This document shows, piece by piece, positions 37,827-46,033 of a DNA stretch of 64,000 bases. Where the stretch lies: positions 744,001 through 808,000 of the forward strand of contig CBDCCY010000002.1 in the NCBI GenBank assembly GCA_965215155.1. Reading direction: 5' to 3'. The notes below the pieces were generated by a model. The model saw nothing but the letters and a program-made list of their open reading frames with translations, searched no databases and had not been told where the DNA came from. Every line of letters begins with the position of its first letter. The first letter of the stretch is position 1. Source of the DNA: JAGWAJ01 sp965215155. GTDB taxonomy: Bacteria > Acidobacteriota > Vicinamibacteria > Vicinamibacterales > UBA8438. Made by a program: the position numbers and the translations under genes.

Positions 37827-39142
37827 CAGCGATACATCCTTTCCGGGTGCGGCTCCGGCCGCGGGACGAGGAAATCGGAGGTCACCCAGACGCGCAGCCG
37901 GTGGCCGGCGCGGACGGTGACCGTGGGCAGACGGTTGAGGAACCGCCCGAGGATCTGCGTCGCCGACTGGCCGAGTCCCTGCCCGGCCGCGGCGCGGAAG
38001 CCGGCCCCGCCGCCGGCGTACGGGTCCGCCCCCTGAAGGGTCAGTCCGGCCAGCACGCCCACGGCGCCGGCCGCGGCGAACATCGACGTGTAGTGCCGGT
38101 CCACCTGGTCGGCCAGCGCGCTCTCGCCGATGGCGTTGAGGCCGTGGAAGGCCAGGTCGACCCACCGGCCGTCCGGCCACACCAGCCGGTGGAACCCGAC
38201 CGCGAGCCGGCCCTGGTCCTGCTGTTCGACGGCCTGCGCCGAGCCGAGCAGCCGCGCCCCGCGCGGCACGAGGATGCGCTGCCGGTCGGCCGAGTAGAAC
38301 GGGATCGCCACCTGCGCGAGGACCGGGCCGGTGAAGTCGCCGTCGAGCTGCGTGACCAGCACCGCGCTCAGCACCGACCCCTCGTAGACCCGCTCCCAGC
38401 CGGCCGGATCGGCCGGCGACTTCACCACCACCGGCTCGGCTGCGGGACCGACCGGCGGCCCCGTGACGCCGGGAACGGTCCGCGCCGGGGGCGGCGAGCT
38501 TGCCGCGCCGTCGCCCGCCAGCCCCGCCAGCAGCGCCGCGTTCGCGTCCTCCATGCGGTCGGCGATGGCGGCCGGGTCGGGCGGCGCCGGCAGGGCAACG
38601 GCCCCGTTCGCCGAGGTAGCCGTCCCGCGCGCAGGCGACCGTGTGTCGTCGGCAGCGACCGGCTCGGAAGCCGGCTGGCGAGCCTCGGGACCGCGGAAGG
38701 TCTGCACGACGCTGGGCGCGCGCAGCGACCGGGCGCGCCGTTCAAGCGCCTCCAGCCGAAGCCGCTCCCGCAGCTCGACCTCGCCGGCCGTGGGCGGCGG
38801 CGGCACGTCCGCTCCCGCGCTCCCCGGACTCCCAGGCAGCGTCGGCGGCCGGCCGGCCGACAGCTCCGCGGCGGCAGCCGCCGCGCGTCCGGCGCGGCTT
38901 TGCTCCTCGATCTGGCGCTGCTCGGCGAGCCGCGACAGGCGGGAGCGGATCTGGCCGACCACGCCCTGTCCCGCGGCCTCCGGATCGCCCGCTGGTGAGC
39001 CGGGGGCCTCCGTGTCTCCGCCCGCCTGGCTCAGCACGAGGCCGGCCAGCAGGACCGCAATGACGCCGACCCCGGCCTTGGTGACGAGGCCCCCCGGCAG
39101 CGCGCCGGCCGGGGGCTGGAGCAGTTGTCTCCACTTCGCCAT
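37826..39142 (-). CDS. trbI: TrbI/VirB10-type envelope-spanning protein
   Basis: A 438-residue protein. It has a short cytoplasmic start, one membrane segment (VTKAGVGVIAVLLAGLVLSQ) and a long Pro/Ala-rich periplasmic linker. The C-terminal VirB10 barrel domain reads VYEGSVLSAVLVTQLDGDFT, ILVPRGARLLGSAQAVEQQD, VWPDGRWVDLAFHGLNAIGE and HYTSMFAAAGAVGVLAGLTL. It links the two membranes and opens the channel. The start overlaps the second virB9-like gene. Confidence 0.9.
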   Translation of the reverse strand: MAKWRQLLQPPAGALPGGLVTKAGVGVIAVLLAGLVLSQAGGDTEAPGSPAGDPEAAGQGVVGQIRSRLSRLAEQRQIEEQSRAGRAAAAAAELSAGRPPTLPGSPGSAGADVPPPPTAGEVELRERLRLEALERRARSLRAPSVVQTFRGPEARQPASEPVAADDTRSPARGTATSANGAVALPAPPDPAAIADRMEDANAALLAGLAGDGAASSPPPARTVPGVTGPPVGPAAEPVVVKSPADPAGWERVYEGSVLSAVLVTQLDGDFTGPVLAQVAIPFYSADRQRILVPRGARLLGSAQAVEQQDQGRLAVGFHRLVWPDGRWVDLAFHGLNAIGESALADQVDRHYTSMFAAAGAVGVLAGLTLQGADPYAGGGAGFRAAAGQGLGQSATQILGRFLNRLPTVTVRAGHRLRVWVTSDFLVPRPEPHPERMYR

Positions 39143-39954
39143 CACGGACCCGCCTTCCTCGGCGATGCGGACCAGGCCAGCCGCTCGCCGCCGACTTCCA
39201 GGACGCCGGCCCCGAGCACCCGCGGCGCGACGTGCAGCATGTCGTCGAACGTCGCCGCGACCACCACCCGCTCCAGCTCGCCATCCACTCGCTCGTAGAG
39301 CACCGGCGAGATCGCCCGCGTCCGCAGGTAGGTCCGGCGGCCGTCGTGCCACATCCCCTCGACCATCCACGGGTAGCCGGCCGCCTCGGCCGGCCAGCGG
39401 TAATCGAAGCGCGCCTGCCGGGGATAGGCTTCGCGGCCGGCGTCGAGCTTGTCCCGCGCGGCGGTCCGCGCCGCCTCGACCCGCGCGGCCGCCCGCGCCT
39501 CCGCCGCCTCGACCGCCGCCCACGCCTCGGCCGCCCGCGCGGCCGTCGTGCGGGCCGCCTCGGCCGCGGCCAGCACGGGGGCGGCGCCGCCGGCATCCGC
39601 CGCACCGGCCCCGACGCGCACGACGGCATCGACCGGCGCATCGTCCCGCTCGACCAGCAGCAGCGGCACGATGTCGCCGCCCGCCGTCAGAAGCACCACG
39701 TTCGAGCGGACCCCCTCGGCGAGCGGCCGTACGAACGCCAGGTGCGCGGCGGCCGAGATGTCCCACCGCTCGGCGTCGCCCACGGCGAGGTCGACGATCT
39801 CGGCCGTCTCCGGCAGCACGACCGTGGTGACGTGCCGCACCCGCGCCGTCACCGTGAGCGGCGCGTCCGCTGGCGCGGCCGTGGTCCGCGGTTCCTGCGC
39901 CGCGGCCGGCGCGGCGGCCAGAGCGCACCCGAACGCGACTGCCCAGGCTCTCAT
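39142..39954 (-). CDS. trbG: TrbG/VirB9-like protein, second of a tandem pair
   Basis: A 270-residue protein with a signal peptide (AWAVAFGCALAAAPAAAQ). It has the VirB9 N-terminal domain (VTARVRHVTTVVLPETAEIV, ERWDISAAAHLAFVRPL), an alanine-rich middle helix and the C-terminal domain (MWHDGRRTYLRTRAISPVLY, APRVLGAGVLEVGGERLAW). It is clearly paralogous to its upstream neighbour, which it overlaps by ATGA. VirB9 forms the outer-membrane core complex with VirB10 and VirB7. Confidence 0.8.
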   Translation of the reverse strand: MRAWAVAFGCALAAAPAAAQEPRTTAAPADAPLTVTARVRHVTTVVLPETAEIVDLAVGDAERWDISAAAHLAFVRPLAEGVRSNVVLLTAGGDIVPLLLVERDDAPVDAVVRVGAGAADAGGAAPVLAAAEAARTTAARAAEAWAAVEAAEARAAARVEAARTAARDKLDAGREAYPRQARFDYRWPAEAAGYPWMVEGMWHDGRRTYLRTRAISPVLYERVDGELERVVVAATFDDMLHVAPRVLGAGVLEVGGERLAWSASPRKAGP

Positions 39955-40883
39955 CGCGTCACCCCCTGCACGAGCACGGCGGCCACGGCCGCGAACATCC
40001 CGCCAACCACCGCGCGGGTCTTCCACGTCCACGTCCGCTTCGGCCGGTCGAGTGACCATTCCGCTTCGGCGTCGCCGATCTGCAGCCGGCCCGCGCCGAG
40101 CACGTGGTCGGCGACATACAGCCCGTCGTCGAACACCTCGTACGACACGAGGCTCGGCTCCAGGCCCGTTCGGCCGAACCGCTTGTCCGCCTCGCGCAGC
40201 TCGTAGAGCGCCGGCGACTCCTCGGCCCGCGACCGCAGGTACGTGAAGCGCCCGTCGTGCCACAGCGCCTCGACCTCGAACGGCGGGGCGAAGGCCGCCT
40301 CGTCGAGCCGGTAGGGGAAGCGCAGCCGGCGCGGATACTCGTCGCGCCAGCGCGACCACGCCGCGTCGTGGTCGGCCCACACGGCGGCGACCTCGGAAGC
40401 TGCCGCCTCGTCAACCGCCTCCAGCTCGGCCCGCGCCGCTGCCTCCTCGGCCTGCAACCGGGCCAGCTCGCTGCCCGCGACGAACGCGGGCGCGTGCCGG
40501 GGCGCGTCCGCCGGCGCCGGCCGCTTCCGCCCCTCGACGTAGACCACCAGGTCCGGGTCCGCGTCGGACGACTCGGCCACCAGCAGCGCCCACACGCGGC
40601 CGCTCTCGGCGACCAGGGTGACGTTGGAAGCCACGCCGGCTTCGAGCGGCTTGACGTAGGCCACGTTGCCCGCCGCCGACACGTCCCAGTAGTCCGCGTC
40701 GCCGGCCACGACATCGACGACGGTCTCCTCGCGCGGCAGCACGACGGTCGTCGTGTGCCGTACCTGCGCCGTGACCGGGATCGCCTCCTCGGCTCCGCCC
40801 GCCACGGTCCGAATCCCCTGTGCGCCTGCCGGCGCCGCCGCCAGCGCGCCGCACAACCCGAACGCCATGAGTCCGTGTCTCAC
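39951..40883 (-). CDS. trbG: TrbG/VirB9-like protein, first of a tandem pair, with C-terminal membrane segment
   Basis: A 310-residue protein with a signal peptide (RHGLMAFGLCGALAAAPAGA). The VirB9 N-terminal domain reads VTAQVRHTTTVVLPREETVV and DYWDVSAAGNVAYVKPL; the C-terminal domain reads EALWHDGRFTYLRSRAEESP and ADHVLGAGRLQIGDAEAEW. Unlike its sister it ends in a hydrophobic stretch (VVGGMFAAVAAVLVQGV) that could anchor it. It lies 18 bases after trbE. Confidence 0.8.
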   Translation of the reverse strand: MRHGLMAFGLCGALAAAPAGAQGIRTVAGGAEEAIPVTAQVRHTTTVVLPREETVVDVVAGDADYWDVSAAGNVAYVKPLEAGVASNVTLVAESGRVWALLVAESSDADPDLVVYVEGRKRPAPADAPRHAPAFVAGSELARLQAEEAAARAELEAVDEAAASEVAAVWADHDAAWSRWRDEYPRRLRFPYRLDEAAFAPPFEVEALWHDGRFTYLRSRAEESPALYELREADKRFGRTGLEPSLVSYEVFDDGLYVADHVLGAGRLQIGDAEAEWSLDRPKRTWTWKTRAVVGGMFAAVAAVLVQGVTR

Positions 40884-40901
40884 TGCTCCCCCTCCCCGTC
40901 G

Positions 40902-43322
40902 TCAGCCGAGCACCGCCGCTCGGTGGTGATCCAGTCCCGCGGCGAGGCGCACGATCGCGCCCTCCACCCCGTAGCGCGCCACCATCTCGGTGCGCCGTTG
41001 CGCCTCCCCGGCCGACGACGTGTAGAGCCAGTAGCTCTCCGGGTCGACCGCCAGGCGGAGGACCGCCGCCGTCGTCGGCCGGCGCAGGTACAGCTCCCGC
41101 TTCGGCTCCAGCTCGCGGACGGTCCGCAGCTCGTCGTCACCCAACTGGAACGTCGCCTGCCCGGCCTCCGGGAAGTCCGGGTTGGCGAGGAACAGCCGCG
41201 TCGGCATCGACTCCAAGAGCGCCGCCGCCCCCGCCGTCTCCGTGATGTCCGTCACGGACTGCGTCGCCAGGACCAGCGCCGCGTTGCGCTTGCGCCACGT
41301 GCGCGCCGCCTCGGTGAGCCGGCCCAAGACCATCGGGTCCCGCAGGTAGCGCCACGCCTCGTCGACCACCATCAGCTTCAGCCGCGTGGCTTCGGCCGGC
41401 GATTCGATCTCGGTCCGCAGCCGTTCGAGCAGGTAGAGCAGCGCCGCCTCGCACCAGTCCTCGTGCTCGACCGCGCCGGCCAGGTCGATCACCTGCCAGT
41501 CGGCCAACGTGAGATCCGCGTCCTCAGCGGGCGCGTTGTCGAACCACTTGCCCCAGGCGCCCGAGCCGTGCCAGCGCGAGAGCGCTGGCCACATCGGGGC
41601 CGGCAGCGACCGCACGAGGTTCCCGAGCGAGCGGCGCGCCGGGGCCAGCGCGTACAGGTCCTCGATGCGTGCCCGCACTTCGGAGAGGTCGCCACTCGAC
41701 TCCTCCCAGCCGCCGATCCGGAGCAGCCGCAGCACCCAGGCCGACAGGAACTGCACCGTCCGCTCGGTCGGCTCCAGGCCGAACGGCCGGAGCGGGATCG
41801 CGTCCTTCTCCGGCGAGACTTCGAGGTAGCCGCCGCCGAGGAACTGCGTCAGGGCGCGGTAGGAGCCGCCGAGGTCGAGGATCAGGACGCGCGGGTCGTA
41901 CTGGAGCGCCTGGACGAGCAGGAAGTTGAGCGTGAAGCTCTTGCCGGCCCCCGTCGCCCCGAGCATCAGGGTGTGGCCGACGTCGCGGCCCCCGAACAGG
42001 TCGTAGTGGTAGGGCGTGCCGGCCGGCGTCTCGAAGACGGTGAGCGCCGGCTTGTCGAGATGGGCGCAGCGGCGATCCCCTCGCGGCGGACCGAACAGCG
42101 GCGCCACGCACGCCGCCACCCCCGCCGAGACGAACACCCGCCGCGGCTGCCGCGACGCCGGCTGCCCCGGCAGCCTTCCGAACCAGACGGCGAGCTGGCC
42201 GTAGGACTCGCGCGCCGCCTTGGCGTCCAGGCCGCCGAAGACGCGCTGGATATCCGCGCCCCACTGCTCAAGCTGCTCGGCCGAGCCGCGCACCGCGACC
42301 GACAGCGCCACGTCGCCGTAGGCCACGCCCTCGGTCTCCAGCTCGACGAGCGCCTCGCCGGCGCGCCGCGCCTCGATGGTCGCCGCGGCATCCTCGAGCG
42401 CGGCGGCCGTCCCTTCCTTCTCCTGCATGTGGGCGGCCATCGAGTAGCGCTTCGAGAAGTAGTGCCGCTGGGCGGAGCGCAGCTTCCGGCGCGCCGCCTC
42501 GCGCGACCACGGCCGCCACTCGACAATCGCCGTCATCGGGACCGAGAGCGCATACAACTCGTCGAGCGCGTTGGCCGTCACCGTCGCCGGCGGCGCCACA
42601 CACGACCAGAGGCCGACCTGTTCGCGGCCGACGTGCAGCACGTGCCGCTCGGCCGCCACGTCCTCGCCCGCCAGCCGCCAGTTGACCCCGGCGTCTGTCC
42701 GCATGCCGGCAGTCCAACCGCCGAGGCCGCCGTTGACCAGCCGGTACAACGCCGCCGCCGCCTTCTCGGCCGTCAGGATCTCGATGGGCGTCACGTCCAC
42801 GACGCGGGCGGCGGAGGCGGCGACCAGCGCCGCCTCGGTCTTGACGGCCCGCGCGATGTCCGCCGCCAGGTAGACCGACTCGTGCGGCGCGCGCCGCCGC
42901 CGCAGCCATTCGGCGAGATACGACCGCCACCAGCCGCGCCCGCGCCCGGCGGCCGACCGCCGCAGCCGCGGGTCGAAGCTCCAGACCACCCAGGCGTCGA
43001 GGTCCTGCACGCGGCCCGTGAGGAACGCTTGCCGCTTGCGCTGGGCGAGACCGGCGATATCCGACACCGGAGGCCGCTCGTCGAACGCCGCCGGCCGCCG
43101 CTCGACGATCCACGACACCCGCATCTCGGGCGGCAGCCCAGAGAGCATCCGCTGCCAGCGGCCCGCCACCGCGTCGAGGTCGTCCGCGGTCCGGCCGTCC
43201 GTGACCACCGGCGTCAGCGCGCCGACCGTCACCAGCTCGCCGGCCCGCGTCAGGCAGGTCCGCTCGTCGATCCAGCCCCAGTAGGGCAGCTCGTGCGCCA
43301 GCGCGCCCGCCTCGCCCGTCAC
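40902..43322 (-). CDS. trbE: TrbE/VirB4-type secretion ATPase
   Basis: An 806-residue protein, normal length for VirB4. The ATPase half has Walker A LMLGATGAGKSFTLNFLLVQ and Walker B LKLMVVDEAWRYLRDPMVLG. It also has the conserved LVLATQSVTDI and MPTRLFLANPDFPEAG. The N-terminal half is the VirB4/CagE domain (YSMAAHMQEKEGTAAALEDA). The start is a GTG overlapping the trbD stop. VirB4 drives pilin extraction and assembly. Confidence 0.92.
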   Translation of the reverse strand: MTGEAGALAHELPYWGWIDERTCLTRAGELVTVGALTPVVTDGRTADDLDAVAGRWQRMLSGLPPEMRVSWIVERRPAAFDERPPVSDIAGLAQRKRQAFLTGRVQDLDAWVVWSFDPRLRRSAAGRGRGWWRSYLAEWLRRRRAPHESVYLAADIARAVKTEAALVAASAARVVDVTPIEILTAEKAAAALYRLVNGGLGGWTAGMRTDAGVNWRLAGEDVAAERHVLHVGREQVGLWSCVAPPATVTANALDELYALSVPMTAIVEWRPWSREAARRKLRSAQRHYFSKRYSMAAHMQEKEGTAAALEDAAATIEARRAGEALVELETEGVAYGDVALSVAVRGSAEQLEQWGADIQRVFGGLDAKAARESYGQLAVWFGRLPGQPASRQPRRVFVSAGVAACVAPLFGPPRGDRRCAHLDKPALTVFETPAGTPYHYDLFGGRDVGHTLMLGATGAGKSFTLNFLLVQALQYDPRVLILDLGGSYRALTQFLGGGYLEVSPEKDAIPLRPFGLEPTERTVQFLSAWVLRLLRIGGWEESSGDLSEVRARIEDLYALAPARRSLGNLVRSLPAPMWPALSRWHGSGAWGKWFDNAPAEDADLTLADWQVIDLAGAVEHEDWCEAALLYLLERLRTEIESPAEATRLKLMVVDEAWRYLRDPMVLGRLTEAARTWRKRNAALVLATQSVTDITETAGAAALLESMPTRLFLANPDFPEAGQATFQLGDDELRTVRELEPKRELYLRRPTTAAVLRLAVDPESYWLYTSSAGEAQRRTEMVARYGVEGAIVRLAAGLDHHRAAVLG

Positions 43323-43624
43323 GGCTCACCCCGCTCGATGACGACGTACGGCGAGCGGTCCAGGAGCAGCCCGGCGTCGTACCGGCTCCGGTAGCGGATG
43401 GCCGCGCGGACCACGGCGACCAGGTTCTGGTCCCGGCGCCATGCGAGCCAGCCGGCCCCGTACAGCACCCCGAAGACCAGTCCGCCCGCCGCCAGGCTGT
43501 TGACGGCGTTCCAGATCGCCGCGCCCAGCGTCGCCGCCAGCAGGAAGAACCGCCGCTCGACCCCGAGCACCGTCAAGGGCTGGCTGAGGATCGCGTAGCC
43601 GTGCCACTGCCTTCGCCCGCGCAT
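43319..43624 (-). CDS. trbD: TrbD/VirB3-type membrane protein
   Basis: A 101-residue protein with GYAILSQPLTVLGVERRFF, a hydrophobic hairpin (LAATLGAAIWNAVNSLAAGG, LVFGVLYGAGWLAWR) and a basic end, as in VirB3. The ATG shares its A with the trbC stop (TGATG). Confidence 0.82.
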   Translation of the reverse strand: MRGRRQWHGYAILSQPLTVLGVERRFFLLAATLGAAIWNAVNSLAAGGLVFGVLYGAGWLAWRRDQNLVAVVRAAIRYRSRYDAGLLLDRSPYVVIERGEP

Positions 43625-43908
43625 CAGAACATCCACGCGATGAAGTTGGCCGCGCCCAGCGCCATGCCGAGGCCGAAGATGATCCCGGCCAGCGCCTGCT
43701 TGGAGCCGCCTTCCTGAAACGCGAACATCAACCCGCCGACGACGATCGCCACCAGGGCCAAACCGCGCGCGATCGGCCCCGTGAACGCCGTCTGGAGGTT
43801 GTTCACCGCGGTCACCCACGGCGAGACGCCCTGCGCCGCCAACTGCTGTTGCGCCAGCGCGACCAGCGCCGCCAGCGCTCCGAACCGAAACCACTGCCGC
43901 TTCCGCAT
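43624..43908 (-). CDS. trbC: TrbC/VirB2-type pilin
   Basis: A 94-residue precursor with a signal peptide (FGALAALVALAQQQLAAQ) and two membrane segments (GLALVAIVVGGLMFAFQEG; ALAGIIFGLGMALGAANFIA), as in conjugative pilins. A strong ribosome binding site (GAGGAGG) precedes the ATG. It would form the pilus shaft. Confidence 0.85.
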   Translation of the reverse strand: MRKRQWFRFGALAALVALAQQQLAAQGVSPWVTAVNNLQTAFTGPIARGLALVAIVVGGLMFAFQEGGSKQALAGIIFGLGMALGAANFIAWMF

Positions 43909-43921
43909 CGCTGCCTCCTCG

Positions 43922-44116
43922 TCACCACACCCGGCACGCCATCCAGACCTGCCAGGCCACTCCCACGAACGTCCCCAGTGCGATCCCGCCCGCCAGGCCG
44001 GCGCCCACGCCCTCGCGGTTGCGCGGGAACGCCGCCAGCAGGACGCTCCCCACGGCGACCGCGCACAGCCCGGCCGCCCACAGTGCGACGCGCCCGCACT
44101 CGGCCGCTTCGCCCAC
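43922..44116 (-). CDS. Small membrane protein in the transfer operon
   Basis: A 64-residue protein starting at a GTG that overlaps the previous stop (TAGTG). It has two membrane segments (ALWAAGLCAVAVGSVLLAAF; GLAGGIALGTFVGVAWQVWM). No family is recognised. It lies 13 bases before the pilin gene. Confidence 0.6.
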   Translation of the reverse strand: MGEAAECGRVALWAAGLCAVAVGSVLLAAFPRNREGVGAGLAGGIALGTFVGVAWQVWMACRVW

Positions 44117-44430
44117 TAGTAGTCCCCCGCGTCGTCGCGGGCGAGCGCCTCGCCCAGCGCCGGGTCCTGTCCCTCGCCGCGCCGGATCGCCTGCTCGGTC
44201 ACGTCCACCTTGCGGCCCACCGCGCCGAGCCCGACCGCCCGCGCCGCCACATAGAAGCCGGCCGCCAGCGTCGCCAGCGCCATCCCGCCGTAGGCCGCGA
44301 TGTACCAGCCGTAGTCGGTAAGGATCACCCGCCCGAACGGCTGCAGGTACGTCAGCTCCGCCGCCAGCGCCCACGCGCCCACCGCCCCTGCCGAGGCCGT
44401 CAGTCCCACGCTCGCCTTCCACGGCTTCAC
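44116..44430 (-). CDS. Membrane protein in the transfer operon
   Basis: A 104-residue protein starting at a GTG that overlaps the previous stop (GTGA). It has two membrane segments (VGLTASAGAVGAWALAAEL; IAAYGGMALATLAAGFYVAA) and a charged tail ending ALARDDAGDY, closed by TAG. No family is recognised; a role in pilus assembly is a guess from position. Confidence 0.6.
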   Translation of the reverse strand: MKPWKASVGLTASAGAVGAWALAAELTYLQPFGRVILTDYGWYIAAYGGMALATLAAGFYVAARAVGLGAVGRKVDVTEQAIRRGEGQDPALGEALARDDAGDY

Positions 44431-45305
44431 AGCTCGATCACCTCCTGCTCGCGGCGCGGCATGCCGCCGCCCCGGCCGCCCTTGTTCCCGCCGCCCAGCG
44501 CCCGCCGCACCGTGGCGGCGGCCCCCGGCGACGACGCGTACAGCGCGAAGCCCGCCCGCGCCTTCGCGCGGATCTCCCGGCCCCGGTAGTGCCCCGAGGC
44601 GACCTCGACGTTGCAGCGCCCGGTCCGGCCCGCCGCGTCGAGGTACTCGACCTGCGCGTCCGGCACGAGCACCTTGCCGTGCTCGACCGGCAGCCCGAGG
44701 TCCTCGGCGGCCTGCCGCCGCGCCGCGTCGGCCGCCGCGCGGCCCGCCGTTTGGCGCGCCCGCTCGGCCCGCGCCGCCACGATGCCCTTCAGCTCCGCGT
44801 CGATGCGGACCCGCACGACGCGTCCGCCGTCCACCTCGATCCGCGCCTGCGTTGCGTGGGCAGCCCGGTAGACCGCCACGTCGTGCGCCAGCTCGGCCGG
44901 CCGCACCGCGCCGGAGAGCGCCCGCTGGTCGGGCCGGCCCGCCTCGCGCCACAGACCCTCGGCCCGATCGGCTCCGGCTTCCGTCGCCACGACCACCGTG
45001 AACTTGCCGCCCTTCGGCCCGCGCGCCTCCATCCGCCGGACCCACCCGGCCCGCTCGGCCCGCGCCAGACCCCGCCGCGCCGCGAACGGGTGCCCGTCGA
45101 ACTGCCGCTCGACCAGGTCCTTGAGCGCAACCGCCCTGAACGCCCCCACGTCGCGCACCACGCCCTCGACACGCTCGTCGAACGAGCGCCGCGGCTGCCG
45201 CGCGTCGTACTCGCGCCGGTGCCCGCTTCGCTCGCGGCCCGCCGGCCGCACGTCGCGGTTGTCCTCTCGCGCTTGTGGTTCCCGGTCCGGCATCCGGCCG
45301 CTCAC
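44427..45305 (-). CDS. Winged-helix protein of unknown role
   Basis: A 292-residue protein from a GTG at 45305 that overlaps the upstream stop; an ATG at 45293 is an alternative. Residues about 45-105 look like a winged helix (VGAFRAVALKDLVERQFDG, HPFAARRGLARAERAGWVRR). The middle is a basic helical region and the end has a beta-rich domain (RCNVEVASGHYRGREIRAKA, GFALYASSPGAAATVRRAL). Position between replication and secretion genes fits a relaxosome or regulatory protein, but this is not shown. Confidence 0.6.
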   Translation of the reverse strand: MSGRMPDREPQAREDNRDVRPAGRERSGHRREYDARQPRRSFDERVEGVVRDVGAFRAVALKDLVERQFDGHPFAARRGLARAERAGWVRRMEARGPKGGKFTVVVATEAGADRAEGLWREAGRPDQRALSGAVRPAELAHDVAVYRAAHATQARIEVDGGRVVRVRIDAELKGIVAARAERARQTAGRAAADAARRQAAEDLGLPVEHGKVLVPDAQVEYLDAAGRTGRCNVEVASGHYRGREIRAKARAGFALYASSPGAAATVRRALGGGNKGGRGGGMPRREQEVIEL

Positions 45306-46033
45306 CTGGTCCGTCCCTCCGTCCGCATGCCCGCGGCCCGCTCGATGCCCGCCGCGCGCCCCGGCGAGTGCGCCGGCACCGGCCCCCGCACCCGCCAGTC
45401 CCGTCCCGCCAGCTCGACCACCCGGCAGCGCCCCGCGATCCGGCTCGCCAGCCGGTCGTCCCCCATGAACGCGCCCACCTCGGCGGGCGTCTTGTTCGAG
45501 GTCCACACCGTCCGCTTCCCGGCGTCGTGCCGCGCCTCGTAGAGCATCAGCAGCGTCCGCCGCGTGTAGTCGGTCGCCGCGTCCCGCTCCGACCCCAGGT
45601 CGTCCAGAACGAGCAGCCGCGCCGCCGCCAGCCGGTCGAACGTCTCCGTCCCCTCGGCCGCCTGGTGCGGCTGGAGCCGGTAGAGCAGCATCGGCACCCG
45701 CGCGAACGCCGCCGACCGCTCGCCCGACTGCCACGCCTCGTTCAACGCCGTGCACGCGAGCCGCGTCTTGCCCGTGCCCACCGGGCCGCACAGGAACAGG
45801 TCCGGGCCGTCGGCGCCCGCGGCGAGGAACTCCCGCGCCGCCGCCAGGGCGCGCCCGTTGTCCGCCGACCGCTCCCAGCTCGACCACCGCGCGCCGCGCA
45901 GCTCGCGCGGCACCGACGGCGGGGCGGCGTGCGCCGCCGTCCAGCAGCCGCAGCGCCGCAGCCGCGCGTGCCCCGCGACCTCGACCGACTCCCAGCCCGG
46001 CGTCCGCTCGCATCGCCCGCACCCCTCGCTCAT
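45302..46033 (-). CDS. DnaC/IstB-type helicase-loader ATPase
   Basis: A 243-residue protein. The N-terminal Cys motif CGRCERTPGWE and later CGC may bind zinc. The AAA+ core has Walker A LFLCGPVGTGKTRLACTAL, Walker B RLLVLDDLGSERDA, sensor TVWTSNKTPAEV and an Arg finger region DDRLASRIAGRCRVVEL. DnaC-like ATPases load the replicative helicase onto an origin. It follows the initiator gene with an ATGA overlap, like lambda O and P. Confidence 0.85.
   Translation of the reverse strand: MSEGCGRCERTPGWESVEVAGHARLRRCGCWTAAHAAPPSVPRELRGARWSSWERSADNGRALAAAREFLAAGADGPDLFLCGPVGTGKTRLACTALNEAWQSGERSAAFARVPMLLYRLQPHQAAEGTETFDRLAAARLLVLDDLGSERDAATDYTRRTLLMLYEARHDAGKRTVWTSNKTPAEVGAFMGDDRLASRIAGRCRVVELAGRDWRVRGPVPAHSPGRAAGIERAAGMRTEGRTR

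Noticed and set aside
40104..43394. A 1096-codon open frame on the plus strand opposite trbE and virB9
   Set aside because: It is an antisense shadow: Arg/His/Pro/Leu-rich with no domain, while the minus-strand genes have clear motifs and overlapping starts and stops.
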